A stretch of 64,000 nt of DNA from Bacteroidales bacterium (GTDB lineage Bacteria > Bacteroidota > Bacteroidia > Bacteroidales > GCA-2748055): contig JAIPBT010000009.1 in NCBI GenBank assembly GCA_021738565.1, positions 1 to 64,000 on the forward strand. Reading direction: 5' to 3'. The translations under genes were made by a program, and so were the position numbers. A model generated the notes under the pieces. The model was not told the origin of the DNA and made no database searches. It saw nothing but the letters and a program-made list of their open reading frames with translations. Of the stretch, positions 16,621-26,196 are shown piece by piece; the stretch's first letter is position 1; every line of letters starts with the position of its first letter.

Positions 16621-17759
16621 GGAACCTCTTTATTCATGTGCAGCATACTGTATAATTGCTGAAGGAGTTCTACAACATTTTCATCGCGGGAATTCTTTTT
16701 TACGGCCATTTCAAGCCATTCAACTGCTGATATGAAAGCCTCCTCAGAACGGGCTTTCTCACGCACATACTCGCTGTTGTTCGAGATGGTTCTTGCATGG
16801 TCCTGGATCTCAATCCCTGCATTGTAATAGCAAACTCCGGTGTTTGCATACAAAGCAGCGGTATCCGGAGCCAGCTGAATGGCTTCCTTGTATGCATCTA
16901 TTGCTGGATAATAATCTTCTGTATGCTGGTGGACCAGTCCTTTTGCATAGGCATATATATAGTTCCCAGTATCAATGGCCGCAACACTGTCGAGCAGATG
17001 GACAGCCTTTTCTGACTTATTATCCCTTAGCAACAGGTCAACCAGCATAAGCACCAGGTTGTTGTCGCCCCTGTACTTCCTGATCCCTGCAATTAGCGTT
17101 CTTTCAGCGGCCAATGAATCTCCTTTTGCCATTTGTACAGAATACAGAAGATGGGTAACATTGGAAGAGAAATTACCTGCTTCCAGCAAATTGAGGTATT
17201 CAAGGGCGACATCCCAGGATCCGCTTCTGTAGGCAGCAAGAGCAGTATTGTAAATAAGGTTTGCATCAGTCTGTAAAGAAAGCACAGGATTTTCATTGAT
17301 CATGATCACGTGTTCAAAGGCTTTCAGTGCGCTGGAATATTCTCCAGCAGCATATTTCTTTTCCCCGACCTTTAAAATATCATTGGCAAGAAGTACCATC
17401 CGCGCAGCGATCTGATCATCCAGCCGTCCGCCACGGTCATACTTCAATGCTTTGTCATAGGATTCATAGGCAACATACAACTGATTGGGATACAGTTCAT
17501 ACATGCTTTTGTCATTCTCTTTGATCCCTTTCTGGTATGCTTCCTGGCACAACAACCCCCTTGCATACCAAGTCCTGGGCCATTTCCAGGTTTTTTCGTC
17601 CTTCACGGCCTCTTCCACGGCCTCTTTTGCTTCCTTGAATTTTTCAGATTCTATCAATTGAAATACAGCCAGCACCTTGCTTCTCTGTGCATGTGAAAGC
17701 AGCGAAACAAATAATATTAATATGATTAATATGGTCCTTCTCATTTTGATCATCCGCAT
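16617..17759 (-). CDS. Secreted TPR-repeat protein
   Basis: The 380-aa protein has a signal peptide (ILIILILFVSLLSHAQ) and several tetratricopeptide repeats, seen best at residues about 130-160 (AGEYSSALKAFEHVI), 245-260 and 275-310 (YYPAIDAYKEAIQLAPDTAALYANTG). Three Met codons lie within the first six residues; the start could be 17759, 17753 or 17744. It probably scaffolds periplasmic protein contacts. It converges with the DUF3078 gene, and their stop codons overlap. Confidence 0.85.
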   Translation of the reverse strand: MRMIKMRRTILIILILFVSLLSHAQRSKVLAVFQLIESEKFKEAKEAVEEAVKDEKTWKWPRTWYARGLLCQEAYQKGIKENDKSMYELYPNQLYVAYESYDKALKYDRGGRLDDQIAARMVLLANDILKVGEKKYAAGEYSSALKAFEHVIMINENPVLSLQTDANLIYNTALAAYRSGSWDVALEYLNLLEAGNFSSNVTHLLYSVQMAKGDSLAAERTLIAGIRKYRGDNNLVLMLVDLLLRDNKSEKAVHLLDSVAAIDTGNYIYAYAKGLVHQHTEDYYPAIDAYKEAIQLAPDTAALYANTGVCYYNAGIEIQDHARTISNNSEYVREKARSEEAFISAVEWLEMAVKKNSRDENVVELLQQLYSMLHMNKEVP

Positions 17760-18031
17760 TTAACCCCGGTATTTATATTCCAGACAATTTGCATTCACTT
17801 CTGAATAGGAAACGATGCAACATGGAAAATCATATCCGAATCAATACTTCTTTAATCCTCCGTAATTGGGGAACAACTTATACACTGCCATTTTTTAATT
17901 CCTGAATAAGCTTCCCGGTCTGTTATGGAACGGTTACGCAACATGCATCTACATTATAATGTATTAATTATTTCTGTAGCTGCGAATCCAAAAATTCATT
18001 ACCCCCGCTACGTGGAAACGCTGCTATTTTA

Positions 18032-19633
18032 TTATTGGTTATAGAGATCTATAAACTTCTGATCGAGTTCTCCGGAATCTTTGTAATACTTCCTCACCTC
18101 CTTCAGCTGTTGGTGTAGCTCTTCGCGGATATCCGCATATGCCGGATCATCATATACATTGTTCAATTCAAGCGGATCATTTTTACGGTCATATAACTCC
18201 CATTCATCCACATCATAATAAAAATGCACCAGCTTGTATTCCTGTGTTACAATGCCGTAATGCCGCTTTACCATGTGAACAGCAGGATATTCGTAATAAT
18301 GGTAATATACTGCTTCACGCTCCCAGGCTTCTAAGTCACCCTTAAGCAGCGGCACAAGGCTCTCTCCCTGCATATCGGAGGGTGCTTCAATACCTGCCAT
18401 GTCAAGAAAAGTCTGCGCAAAATCGAGGTTTTGCACCATCTCCCCGCAGACGGATCCGGGTTCTACCTCACCGGGCCACCGGATCAGCAGCGGGGTTTTA
18501 AAGGATTCATCATAGATAAACCGCTTGTCAAACCATCCATGCTCACCCAGGTAGAATCCCTGGTCTGAAGTATAGACCACAATTGTATTTTCAGACAGGC
18601 CGCTTTCATCGAGATAATCGAGTACGCGTCCCACATTTTCGTCCACCGAGGCTATGGTGGCCAGGTAATCCTGCATGTAGCGCTGGTATTTCCATCGCAT
18701 TTTCTCTTCGTTGGTCATGCTGGGCCAGTTGGCTTTAAACCAATCGTTTATACTGTCGAGTACCGGTTCATAATATGCACGCTGGGCATCGTTTACACGG
18801 TTTTCGTACGGACCGTTAAAACCCCATTCATAAGATGGTACATGAGGTTGTACATCTCCCATCTCTTCAAGGGTGGAGGGGCGTATCTTACTGTCGTGAG
18901 GATACCGCATATGATACAGCAGGTTCATTTCGGCCGTTTTGGCGGCAGTGCCCCGGTTTGAATAATCATCGAACAAAGTCTCAGGCTCGGGGAAAGTTTT
19001 CTTACTCCACGCATCAAATTTCTCCCAATGCGGCCACCAGGGGCGGTGGGGTGCCTTGTGAAGGTAAAAAGCGAGAAAAGGTTTATCCGAATCGCGCTGG
19101 TTTTTTAACCAATCAAGCGTGAAGTCAGTAATCACATCGGTGGCGTAGCCCTCTACCTTGATTTTGCCATCGTTGGTAATAAAATCCGGGTTGATATAAT
19201 TGCCCTGTCCGGGCAATATTTTAAACACATCCACCCCTTTGGGATTGTTGCCAAAGTGTAGCTTCCCAAACATGGCTGTCTGATAGCCCGCTTCCTGGAA
19301 CAGCTGGGGAAAGGTAATATTCGTTGTATCGAACGGGAACCTGTTGTCGATCTTTCCATTCAGGTGGCTGTGCTTACCTGTAAGAATAACCGCCCTTGAA
19401 GGTGCGCAAATGGAGTTTGTAACACATGCATTGCTGAACAGCATACCTTCTTCGGCGATCCTGTCAATATTCGGGGTCTCTATCAGATCATCGCTATAGG
19501 CACTGATGGCCTGGTAAGCGTGGTCGTCAGACATGATGAAAAGGATGTTCGGTGATTCAAGCCTGCTTCCCCCACAGGAAACAAGAATGAATGCTGTTAA
19601 AATGAATAATGCTGATTTTAGGAGCGCTTTCAC
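18032..19633 (-). CDS. Lipoprotein sulfatase
   Basis: This 533-aa type I sulfatase has a lipoprotein signal (lipobox ILVSC, C20). Metal site MSDDHAY (D36, D37) is followed by the formylglycine motif CAPSR (C76), so activation by an anaerobic sulfatase-maturating enzyme or FGE is needed; none is in the window. GKLHFG and YTSDQGFYLGEHGWFDKR are further conserved sites. It resembles sulfatases acting on sulfated glycans, perhaps N-acetylglucosamine-6-sulfate, but substrate assignment is uncertain. No SusCD pair or glycosidase is adjacent, so it is not part of an obvious polysaccharide-utilisation locus. Confidence 0.92.
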   Translation of the reverse strand: MKALLKSALFILTAFILVSCGGSRLESPNILFIMSDDHAYQAISAYSDDLIETPNIDRIAEEGMLFSNACVTNSICAPSRAVILTGKHSHLNGKIDNRFPFDTTNITFPQLFQEAGYQTAMFGKLHFGNNPKGVDVFKILPGQGNYINPDFITNDGKIKVEGYATDVITDFTLDWLKNQRDSDKPFLAFYLHKAPHRPWWPHWEKFDAWSKKTFPEPETLFDDYSNRGTAAKTAEMNLLYHMRYPHDSKIRPSTLEEMGDVQPHVPSYEWGFNGPYENRVNDAQRAYYEPVLDSINDWFKANWPSMTNEEKMRWKYQRYMQDYLATIASVDENVGRVLDYLDESGLSENTIVVYTSDQGFYLGEHGWFDKRFIYDESFKTPLLIRWPGEVEPGSVCGEMVQNLDFAQTFLDMAGIEAPSDMQGESLVPLLKGDLEAWEREAVYYHYYEYPAVHMVKRHYGIVTQEYKLVHFYYDVDEWELYDRKNDPLELNNVYDDPAYADIREELHQQLKEVRKYYKDSGELDQKFIDLYNQ

Positions 19634-20135
19634 TTGTATTGCATTTTAATGGTTAATGATGTCCCGAATTTATAAATAATTCCATGCAGCTCAAACAAAT
19701 ATACCTCTTACTTTGAAATGGTGCCGTTTCCCCATACGTGCAGGAATCCATAAACTGCAACCATATCAGTTCGTCGGTGGGTCGGCCCTCCTTCGCCGAG
19801 ACCTTCGCGTAAGTACTACGGTGCCCAAAGGAGGCTACGGAGGGCACGGTAGGTCGGTAAATGATCTTCGGTTAACCAATCTCTCTGATCTAAAAAATAT
19901 ATATATAATACACTATTTATATATATATTTCTTTTTATTGAAAATGTTTTAATTGTACAGGAAACCAAAAATATTTCACATATGCCACGCGTTTTCAGCC
20001 CTATTGTAATATCAAAAGAGGAAAAAAAAAGCAAGAAAGGACTATTTCAATCGTCATACACCGGTAATTTACTGCAAAAGAGGGTGAAAATTACGGGTAA
20101 AAGTGAAAATAATAAAGGGATAGACCTGCACAGGA
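19634..20135. other. Gene-free stretch upstream of the sulfatase
   Basis: No convincing gene is seen. At 19777-19860 lies an imperfect inverted repeat (GGCCCTCCTTCGCC and, inverted, TGCCCTCCGTAGCC) of the kind found dispersed in Bacteroidota intergenic DNA. Next comes an alternating TA-rich stretch (about 19896-19930) that could melt easily. The sulfatase promoter should lie near 19640-19700, but no clear -7 box was picked out. Confidence 0.5.
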
Positions 20136-20687
20136 TCAAAGCACCGTATTGAACCCGACCCCAAGTTCTTCAAGTTCTTCCTCTTCCTCATATCCTGAAG
20201 TTCCAATGAATGAAAGGAAAACGATCTTCCATTCGCCTTCCACTTTTTCAAGGAACCTCACCTGCCGGCTGCTGATCTCAATTGTATCATCAGGGATCTC
20301 ATAGGTCCATGTTTCAGTGCATAGCACATAAGCAGATTCTTCATACAGTTTAATCCGGTAGTCGTCCTTGGATACCGTAATTCGCGTATCAAGGGGTCGT
20401 TCCGGACTTTCATTGACAAGGTCATTCCTGAAAAAATCTTCTATGTCATCCCAGCCCTCAAGGAACACATGGTCATCAGCGCCGGATGTAAGCCTGAAAT
20501 TCAAGCTGTCGTGCACATAAAATGAACATACTTTTTCAAAGTCATAATCCGTATAGGCCTCTGTCTCAGCATTGATCAATTCAATGATTGCCTTCTTTTC
20601 AGCTTCAATGTCAGTTTTTTTCTCACAACATGCTGATAGGGAAAACAACAAAACAGGGATAATGAGAATGGGTCTGTATCTTTTCAT
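20136..20687 (-). CDS. NTF2-like (SnoaL/DUF4440-type) lipoprotein
   Basis: The 183-aa protein starts with a lipoprotein signal (ILIIPVLLFSLSAC, lipid Cys about 20). The ATG at 20687 is preferred over one at 20717 because it places the signal at the N-terminus. The body fits an NTF2-like fold: an initial helix KKAIIELINAETEAYTDYDFEKV, FYVHDSLNFRL, and the last strands VRFLEKVEGEWKIVFLSFIG. Related proteins serve as small-molecule binding domains or enzymes; no catalytic residue is identifiable. It stands alone. Confidence 0.75.
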   Translation of the reverse strand: MKRYRPILIIPVLLFSLSACCEKKTDIEAEKKAIIELINAETEAYTDYDFEKVCSFYVHDSLNFRLTSGADDHVFLEGWDDIEDFFRNDLVNESPERPLDTRITVSKDDYRIKLYEESAYVLCTETWTYEIPDDTIEISSRQVRFLEKVEGEWKIVFLSFIGTSGYEEEEELEELGVGFNTVL

Positions 20688-20807
20688 AGTTTTATGGCTT
20701 TTTGGTTGGAAATTCATCCTGCACTTTACCTCCCCTGCTTATGCAAGGTATACAATAGAAAACAAAATGTCAATTCATTGTTCATGTATTCCGAACATTT
20801 ATCTCCT

Positions 20808-20834
20808 TATTTAGTGTATGTCAATAAAGTGCAG
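20808..20834. repeat. Solo end of a MITE-like repeat
   Basis: These 27 nt begin TATTTAGTGTATGTC. They share the first 15 bases with the left end of the element at 45131 and match its inverted right end at 22 of 27 positions. A partner end was not found nearby, so this may be a decayed or solo copy. Confidence 0.5.
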
Positions 20835-20908
20835 TGGCTGGACCATAATGTTCAAGATCAAGGCGCGTAAAAATATTACATGCGGAAGGCCCGGGGAATT
20901 CGATCAGA

Positions 20909-21709
20909 TCATTTGTAAACCGGGGCAAGCCATGGTTCTTTTTCCGCGTATTTGCTCTCAGCGGCCCACCTGATGCCACGTTTCATCATTTCAAGCGCTT
21001 CAGGTACATCAAAATCAGATGCCACATGTCCAAGTGAGTTATAGAACACCCTTCCATCTCCATATCTTTTTTTCCAAACCACCGGCATAACCGCTCCATC
21101 GATCCATGAAGCATGATCACCATTGTAAGTAGTTGTAGCCAGCACTTTCACATTCGGGTCCACGTGCATGTAATACTGCTCCGAGTGCATGTCAAATTTT
21201 TCCAGTCCCCTGGTCACATAATCCTCTTTGTCGATAACATCAACACTGTAATCTATCACACCGCCTGGATGCGCAACCCACTGGCCGCCAACCATGAACT
21301 GGTACTCCGTATTGTTTCGGAAGGCATCGCCCAGACCACCATGCCAGCCTGCAATTCCTATTCCCGATTTGACAGCCTTGAGTAATCCCTGTTCCTGTTC
21401 TTTTTCGATGGTTCCCATGGTCCAAATCTGCACGATCAGATCAAGCGACTGCATAAAATCTTCATCCTTGTAAATTTCCAGGTTGTCGGAAACAGTCACC
21501 TCCGCTCCCTCGGCCCGCATCCAGGGAACAAAAATATCCCTGCATTCTTCAGGTTCATGTCCGGGCCAGCCACCCCAGACAAACAATACTTTCTTTCCTT
21601 TGAGTGATGGAGCGGTATCCTTTGAATCCGGCTCTGCCCGAACAGACAGCAATGAAGAGACCAGGAACAAAGCTGTGAAAATAACAATGGTTCGATGCAT
21701 TAATTTCAT
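20909..21709 (-). CDS. ThuA-domain secreted protein
   Basis: The 266-aa protein has a signal peptide ([21 protein letters not shown]) and a ThuA/glutamine-amidotransferase-like fold: [18 protein letters not shown] at the start, [19 protein letters not shown], and late [15 protein letters not shown]. ThuA proteins are linked to carbohydrate use (trehalose utilisation), and many secreted forms occur in Bacteroidota glycan loci. The usual nucleophile Cys of class I amidotransferases is not seen. Start may be the ATG at 21700 rather than 21709. Function uncertain. Confidence 0.85.
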   Translation of the reverse strand: MKLMHRTIVIFTALFLVSSLLSVRAEPDSKDTAPSLKGKKVLFVWGGWPGHEPEECRDIFVPWMRAEGAEVTVSDNLEIYKDEDFMQSLDLIVQIWTMGTIEKEQEQGLLKAVKSGIGIAGWHGGLGDAFRNNTEYQFMVGGQWVAHPGGVIDYSVDVIDKEDYVTRGLEKFDMHSEQYYMHVDPNVKVLATTTYNGDHASWIDGAVMPVVWKKRYGDGRVFYNSLGHVASDFDVPEALEMMKRGIRWAAESKYAEKEPWLAPVYK

Positions 21710-22290
21710 TGGTAAATAATTTAGTAATTATTTGGTTTATGTTTGATTCCGAAACTACTAATTAATCTCATATAATGGGCATGATGCTGTAAAAAAAACT
21801 CAATAAACCCGGAATTCCTTATCCCGGTAAGAAAAAATCATCAACAGCAGCGGACCTGCCCAATGAAAAAACAGAATGTTCGGGGAAGAATTAATATCAA
21901 AATAAACCGCTGGAAAGCAAATCGGGCAGAGGAACATCTGCATTGCTCACTCTGCCCGGGAAACCATGAAATTAAAACTGCATTTCAGTTGCTGAAAAAT
22001 CCGAAATGTCTCACAAAAATCATCGAAACTGTCTTTGAATTTCTCCCTTAAAAAAATACCACTTAAGGAAAACAAATAACTACAGTTTCAAAGACCCTGA
22101 AAAGGAGCGCAAACTCCCAAAACTGCCATCAGACCAATTCAACCACCTTTGATTGTTTGATCAGACAACAATAAGTGGCAGCAAATTACCATTTACATTG
22201 TATTGAATCAATTAAAATATAGTGATATTAATCACATTATAGTGTGCGATTTATCACATTTTTGTATCTTGCATACAAATCACAATTGCG
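21710..22290. other. Gene-free stretch between ThuA and the FNR-like gene
   Basis: No supported gene; a 62-codon frame at 21863 lacks any family feature. A 9-bp stem (21923-21931 with 21950-21958, 18-nt loop) is present without a T run. The right end carries the two palindromes and promoter of the FNR-like gene. Confidence 0.5.
22222..22272 (+). promoter_or_regulatory. Two CRP/FNR-like palindromes and a -7 box
   Basis: Palindrome 1 is GTGATATTAATCAC (22222-22235, arms GTGAT/ATCAC). Palindrome 2 is TGTGCGATTTATCACA (22243-22258), close to the CRP form TGTGA-N6-TCACA. Their centres are 22 bp apart, about two helical turns, so bound dimers would lie on the same DNA face. A -7-like box TATCTTGC (22265-22272) follows. 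The layout suggests regulation of the downstream gene by itself or a paralogue. Confidence 0.6.
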
Positions 22291-22977
22291 ATGAATGAAA
22301 CCATCAGTTGCAGTACCTGCCTGGTAGGATCATGTGCACTTGAAACACTTACCAGAAATGAACTGGTGAATATGGAAGCCCATACCTACCAGACAACCTT
22401 TCGCAGGGGAGAAGTATTGAGAAAGCAGGAAACACCTGTGGAATCGCTGATATATTTGAGATCGGGATACATCAAAGAATTCATCAGTCATGAAAACACC
22501 TCCGACCAGGTGGTCCAGATCGTCAAGCCCAGGTTCTATATCGGTCTGCTGGGATTATGCACCAATTCTGCCAGCCTCTACTCCTATCAATCGGTTACAG
22601 ATGCTGACGTTTGCTTTATTGACAAGGGAACCTTTAGCAAACTGATCGCTGGAAACGGAAATTTTGCCAGGGAGATCCTGGTATCGCTCAGCCGGGAATC
22701 GATAAAAAACCACAAGCGCTTTTTAAGCCTGAACAAAACCCAGAGCTTTGGAAAAGTGGCCAGTCTCCTGATGTATCTTTCAGAGGAAGTCTATGAAAGC
22801 AATAGCTTTGAACTCTGGCTGAGCCGTGCCGAACTTGGCCAGATGATCGCTTCCACGCGGGAAAGTGTCACGCGGGCATTGCGCTATTTTCATAACGAGG
22901 GAATTATCCGGATGCTAAAAAATCATATTTCCATACAGAACCAGGAAAGGCTGACTGAATTCGCCAAACGCGGCTGA
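22291..22977 (+). CDS. Crp/Fnr-family regulator with FNR-like cysteines
   Basis: A 228-aa regulator: N-terminal cysteines C7, C10 and C15 (C-x2-C-x4-C), a cyclic-nucleotide-binding-type beta roll (about 35-120) with C90 and C108, a long dimer helix (about 122-150), and a C-terminal winged HTH (SRAELGQMIASTRESVTRAL, about 178-197). Three N-terminal Cys plus a central Cys is the arrangement that holds the [4Fe-4S] cluster in FNR, so oxygen or NO sensing is plausible. No conserved cAMP-binding RxS motif is seen. Two palindromes upstream suggest autoregulation. Confidence 0.85.
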   Translation: MNETISCSTCLVGSCALETLTRNELVNMEAHTYQTTFRRGEVLRKQETPVESLIYLRSGYIKEFISHENTSDQVVQIVKPRFYIGLLGLCTNSASLYSYQSVTDADVCFIDKGTFSKLIAGNGNFAREILVSLSRESIKNHKRFLSLNKTQSFGKVASLLMYLSEEVYESNSFELWLSRAELGQMIASTRESVTRALRYFHNEGIIRMLKNHISIQNQERLTEFAKRG

Positions 22978-23030
22978 CCAATTACCTGCTGAGATCATAA
23001 CATGAAACCGCTTACTGATGATCATGTGAC

Positions 23031-23064
23031 TTTGACCATCCATCACGCAATTATTATATCTTTG
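23031..23064 (+). promoter_or_regulatory. Promoter of the aminopeptidase-pdxA operon
   Basis: TTTG (23031-23034), a 22-nt spacer and TATCTTTG (23057-23064) fit the Bacteroidota promoter form. The ATG follows 18 nt after the -7 box. Confidence 0.6.
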
Positions 23065-23081
23065 CACTAAAATTAATTAAG

Positions 23082-24533
23082 ATGAAGATCCGTCTCTCCC
23101 AGACAGACGAGCTGATGCCTAACCGGGTAATACTGTGCAAAGACTTCTCCGGGTTGCTCCCTTACATAAAGAATGATCAGCAGTCTGATTTTATAAAAGA
23201 AAGAATTGCCGCGGAAAAGGATGTTACTTTGATCACAGGAAAACAGGGAATAACTGTCATTCAACTTTTCAGGAGCCAGAAAAAACCGGTATACAATGAA
23301 CTGGAGGATGCGCGCAGAAAAGCATTTTCAATATATCCGCTGCTCAGCGAATATGACGCCGAAACCATCACCGTTATAAATGCCGGAGTGACTGCCAGTC
23401 AGGTGCTTGCATTTTCTGAAGGACTGTATCTTACGAATTACAGGTTCAATAAATACAGGTCAAAAAAAGAGGAAAAGGATTTTCAGCTAAAAGAAACGGT
23501 ACTTTTCAGTGAAGGAATTACCGAAGAAGATATAATTGCTGCATCCGCAGTACTTGAGGGCAACGCCTTTTCCAGAGACCTTGTAAACGAACCACTGTCG
23601 TATCTGACTGCAACAAAATTAGCAGAAGAAATTGTGAGCCAGGGGAATGCAGCAGGCTTCCCGGTGGAGGTTTTTAATAAAAAGAAAATAGAATCCCTGC
23701 GCATGGGTGGTTTGCTCGCGGTGAACAAAGGGAGCATTGACCCTCCTACTTTCAGTATTCTTGAGTGGAAACCTGAAGATAAGGTTAACCCCCGCCCCAT
23801 CGTTCTTGTCGGGAAAGGAGTAGTTTATGACACCGGCGGATTGAGCCTGAAACCAACGCATGATTCGATGGATTACATGAAGTGTGACATGAGTGGTGCA
23901 GCAGCTGTTGCAGGAACTTTCTATGCCATCTCCCGTGCCAATCTTCCAATTCATGTGATCGGTCTCATTCCTGCAACCGATAACCGGCCTGACGGCAATG
24001 CCTATGTTCCGGGTGATGTGATCGAAATGTACAATGGATCCACCGTGGAAGTAATGAATACGGATGCAGAGGGAAGGATGATACTTGCTGATGCCCTTAG
24101 TTATGCCGACCGGTATGATCCTGAATTGATCATAGAACTTTCAACCCTTACCGGGTCCGCTCATGTTGCCGTTGGCAATTATGCCATCGTTGGAATGGGC
24201 AATGCGAAACAGGAGGAGATGGATGCTTTGAAAAAGTCCGGTTCAATTACACATGAAAGAATTGCGGAGTTTCCCTTCTGGGATGATTATGCAGAGCTCC
24301 TTAAATCAGACATCGCTGATTTGAAAAACATCGGCGGAAGGTATGCAGGGGCAATTACTGCAGGAAAATTCCTTGAAAAATTCACCACACATCCATTCAT
24401 TCACCTTGATATCGCAGGTCCGGCTTTCAATAAATCAAAGGACAATTACCGCGGTACAGGGGGAAGCGGAATCGGGGTCAGGCTTCTGTTCGATTATTTA
24501 ACCAGCAAATCAAAAAAATACAACAATGAGTAA
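23082..24533 (+). CDS. M17 leucyl aminopeptidase
   Basis: The 483-aa enzyme cleaves N-terminal residues from peptides using two metal ions. The M17 core is clear: GKGVVYDTGGLSLKP (metal-binding Lys and Asp), MKCDMSGAA, and NTDAEGRMILADAL, the family signature. An N-terminal macro-like domain (1 to about 150) is followed by the catalytic domain. It overlaps the pdxA start by 8 nt, so translation of the two is coupled. Confidence 0.93.
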   Translation: MKIRLSQTDELMPNRVILCKDFSGLLPYIKNDQQSDFIKERIAAEKDVTLITGKQGITVIQLFRSQKKPVYNELEDARRKAFSIYPLLSEYDAETITVINAGVTASQVLAFSEGLYLTNYRFNKYRSKKEEKDFQLKETVLFSEGITEEDIIAASAVLEGNAFSRDLVNEPLSYLTATKLAEEIVSQGNAAGFPVEVFNKKKIESLRMGGLLAVNKGSIDPPTFSILEWKPEDKVNPRPIVLVGKGVVYDTGGLSLKPTHDSMDYMKCDMSGAAAVAGTFYAISRANLPIHVIGLIPATDNRPDGNAYVPGDVIEMYNGSTVEVMNTDAEGRMILADALSYADRYDPELIIELSTLTGSAHVAVGNYAIVGMGNAKQEEMDALKKSGSITHERIAEFPFWDDYAELLKSDIADLKNIGGRYAGAITAGKFLEKFTTHPFIHLDIAGPAFNKSKDNYRGTGGSGIGVRLLFDYLTSKSKKYNNE

Positions 24534-25608
24534 GAGTACAATCATTGGCATATCCCATGGCGATATCAACAGCATCAGCTACGAAGTGATCATAAAGGCG
24601 CTTTCAGATACCCGCATACTGGAGTTTTGCACACCGGTAATTTATGGTTCACCGAAAGTTGCAGCCTACCATAAAAAAGCATTGGACATGGAAGATGTCA
24701 ACTTCAATACCATAAGGGAACCGCAGGAGGCAAGCAGCAAACGGGTAAATATCATCAATTGCATTGACGACGACATCCGGGTTGAACTTGGAAAATCAAC
24801 CGGGCAGGCAGGAAATTCTTCGTTTACTGCCCTGAAAAATGCTGTCAATGATTTGAAAAATGAAAAAATTGAAGCACTGGTAACCGGCCCCATCAACAAG
24901 CAAAATATACAAAGCGATCAATTCAGGTACAGCGGTCATACCGAATATCTTAAAGATATTTTCAATGTAGATGATGTCTTGATGCTCATGGTAAGTGAAT
25001 ACATGAAAGTAGGCGTTGTTGCGGGTCACATTCCGATCTCGCAGCTTTCATCATTCATCACTACGGATCGCGTGTTGTCAAAAATCAGGATCCTTAACCA
25101 GTCACTTCAAAAGGATTTCAACATCAACAAACCGAAAATTGCCGTGATCGGACTCAATCCGCACGCCGGGGACGAAGGGTTGCTGGGCAATGAAGAACAG
25201 CAGGTGATCATCCCCGCTATTGAAGAAGCCAAGAAGCACAACACATTGGTATTCGGGCCATTTTCTGCAGACGGCTTCTTTGGATCGGGAAAATTCACAA
25301 AATTCGACGGGATCCTTGCCATGTATCATGACCAGGGATTGATACCTTTCAAAGCCATTTCGGGTGATACAGGTGTGAATTTTACAGCAGGTTTGCCCGT
25401 CGTCCGTACCAGTCCGGCCCACGGGACCGCCTATGAACTTGCAGGAAAGAATGAAGCAAATGCAGATTCTTTCAAAAATGCAGTCTATATAGCCCGTGAC
25501 ATCATCAGGAACCGCAAGATGTATGATGAATTGCACGCCAATCCTTTGCACACATCATTTTCCCCGGGTTCAGACAACGATGATGACATTTCTGCCCTGG
25601 ATGAATAG
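24526..25608 (+). CDS. pdxA: 4-hydroxythreonine-4-phosphate dehydrogenase
   Basis: The 360-aa PdxA oxidises 4-phosphohydroxy-L-threonine in the DXP-dependent route to pyridoxal 5'-phosphate. Features: GISHGDINSISYEVI at the start, the metal-binding YSGHTEY, LNPHAGDEGLLGNEE, AMYHDQGLIPFK and VVRTSPAHGTAYE. The C-terminal about 30 residues are acidic and probably disordered. Overlap with the aminopeptidase gene shows a shared operon. Confidence 0.95.
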   Translation: MSKSTIIGISHGDINSISYEVIIKALSDTRILEFCTPVIYGSPKVAAYHKKALDMEDVNFNTIREPQEASSKRVNIINCIDDDIRVELGKSTGQAGNSSFTALKNAVNDLKNEKIEALVTGPINKQNIQSDQFRYSGHTEYLKDIFNVDDVLMLMVSEYMKVGVVAGHIPISQLSSFITTDRVLSKIRILNQSLQKDFNINKPKIAVIGLNPHAGDEGLLGNEEQQVIIPAIEEAKKHNTLVFGPFSADGFFGSGKFTKFDGILAMYHDQGLIPFKAISGDTGVNFTAGLPVVRTSPAHGTAYELAGKNEANADSFKNAVYIARDIIRNRKMYDELHANPLHTSFSPGSDNDDDISALDE

Positions 25609-25739
25609 CCTTCTGACAGCAACGGGATATCGATATATTTTCAGACGCTGGAGCAACAGAAAATATTAGAAGTGTGATCATGCCCGGAAGGTGGCTGATG
25701 TTCGGGGTGAAGTGGAACAAATGATCTTTTCAGATACAA

Positions 25740-26117
25740 TTATCCGACAAGCGACTCGTAATCCTGGGGGGCAAGCAGTCCATTCGCCCCGGAAGCATCA
25801 CTGATATTAATTTTCACCATCCATCCTTCACCATAGGGATCACTGTTCACCAGTTCCGGGGTCCCTTCAAGCTTATCATTTACTTCTGAGATTTCACCTC
25901 CCAAAGGCATGAAAAGGTCTGAGACGGTCTTCACAGCTTCGATGGTACCGAAGGTATCGCCCTGGCTCAGTGTTTCTCCCAGTGTCTCAATTTCAATGAA
26001 AACCACATCACCCAGTTCTCCCTGGGCAAAATCAGTGATGCCTACGGTAGCCGTATCACCCTCAATCAGAACCCATTCATGGTCCTTGGTGTACTTCAAA
26101 TTAGATGGAACATTCAT
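25740..26117 (-). CDS. gcvH: Glycine cleavage system H protein
   Basis: A 125-aa lipoyl carrier that shuttles the aminomethyl group between the P, T and L proteins of glycine cleavage. The lipoylation site is K63 in [22 protein letters not shown] and LGDVVFIE are standard. Length is normal. It lies 79 nt downstream of sprA on the same strand, an arrangement (ruvA-sprA-gcvH) known in Bacteroidota. No other gcv genes are in the window. Confidence 0.96.
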   Translation of the reverse strand: MNVPSNLKYTKDHEWVLIEGDTATVGITDFAQGELGDVVFIEIETLGETLSQGDTFGTIEAVKTVSDLFMPLGGEISEVNDKLEGTPELVNSDPYGEGWMVKINISDASGANGLLAPQDYESLVG

Positions 26118-26196
26118 AACAAAAGAATTTTATATTGCTGTTCATAAAAGTAATGGTTTTTTCGGAAGAAAGGAATACCCGAACCGATGAAAATCT

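Noticed and set aside
21863-22051. 62-codon frame on the plus strand
   Set aside because: No homology-like features or promoter; it covers a hairpin and is likely chance.
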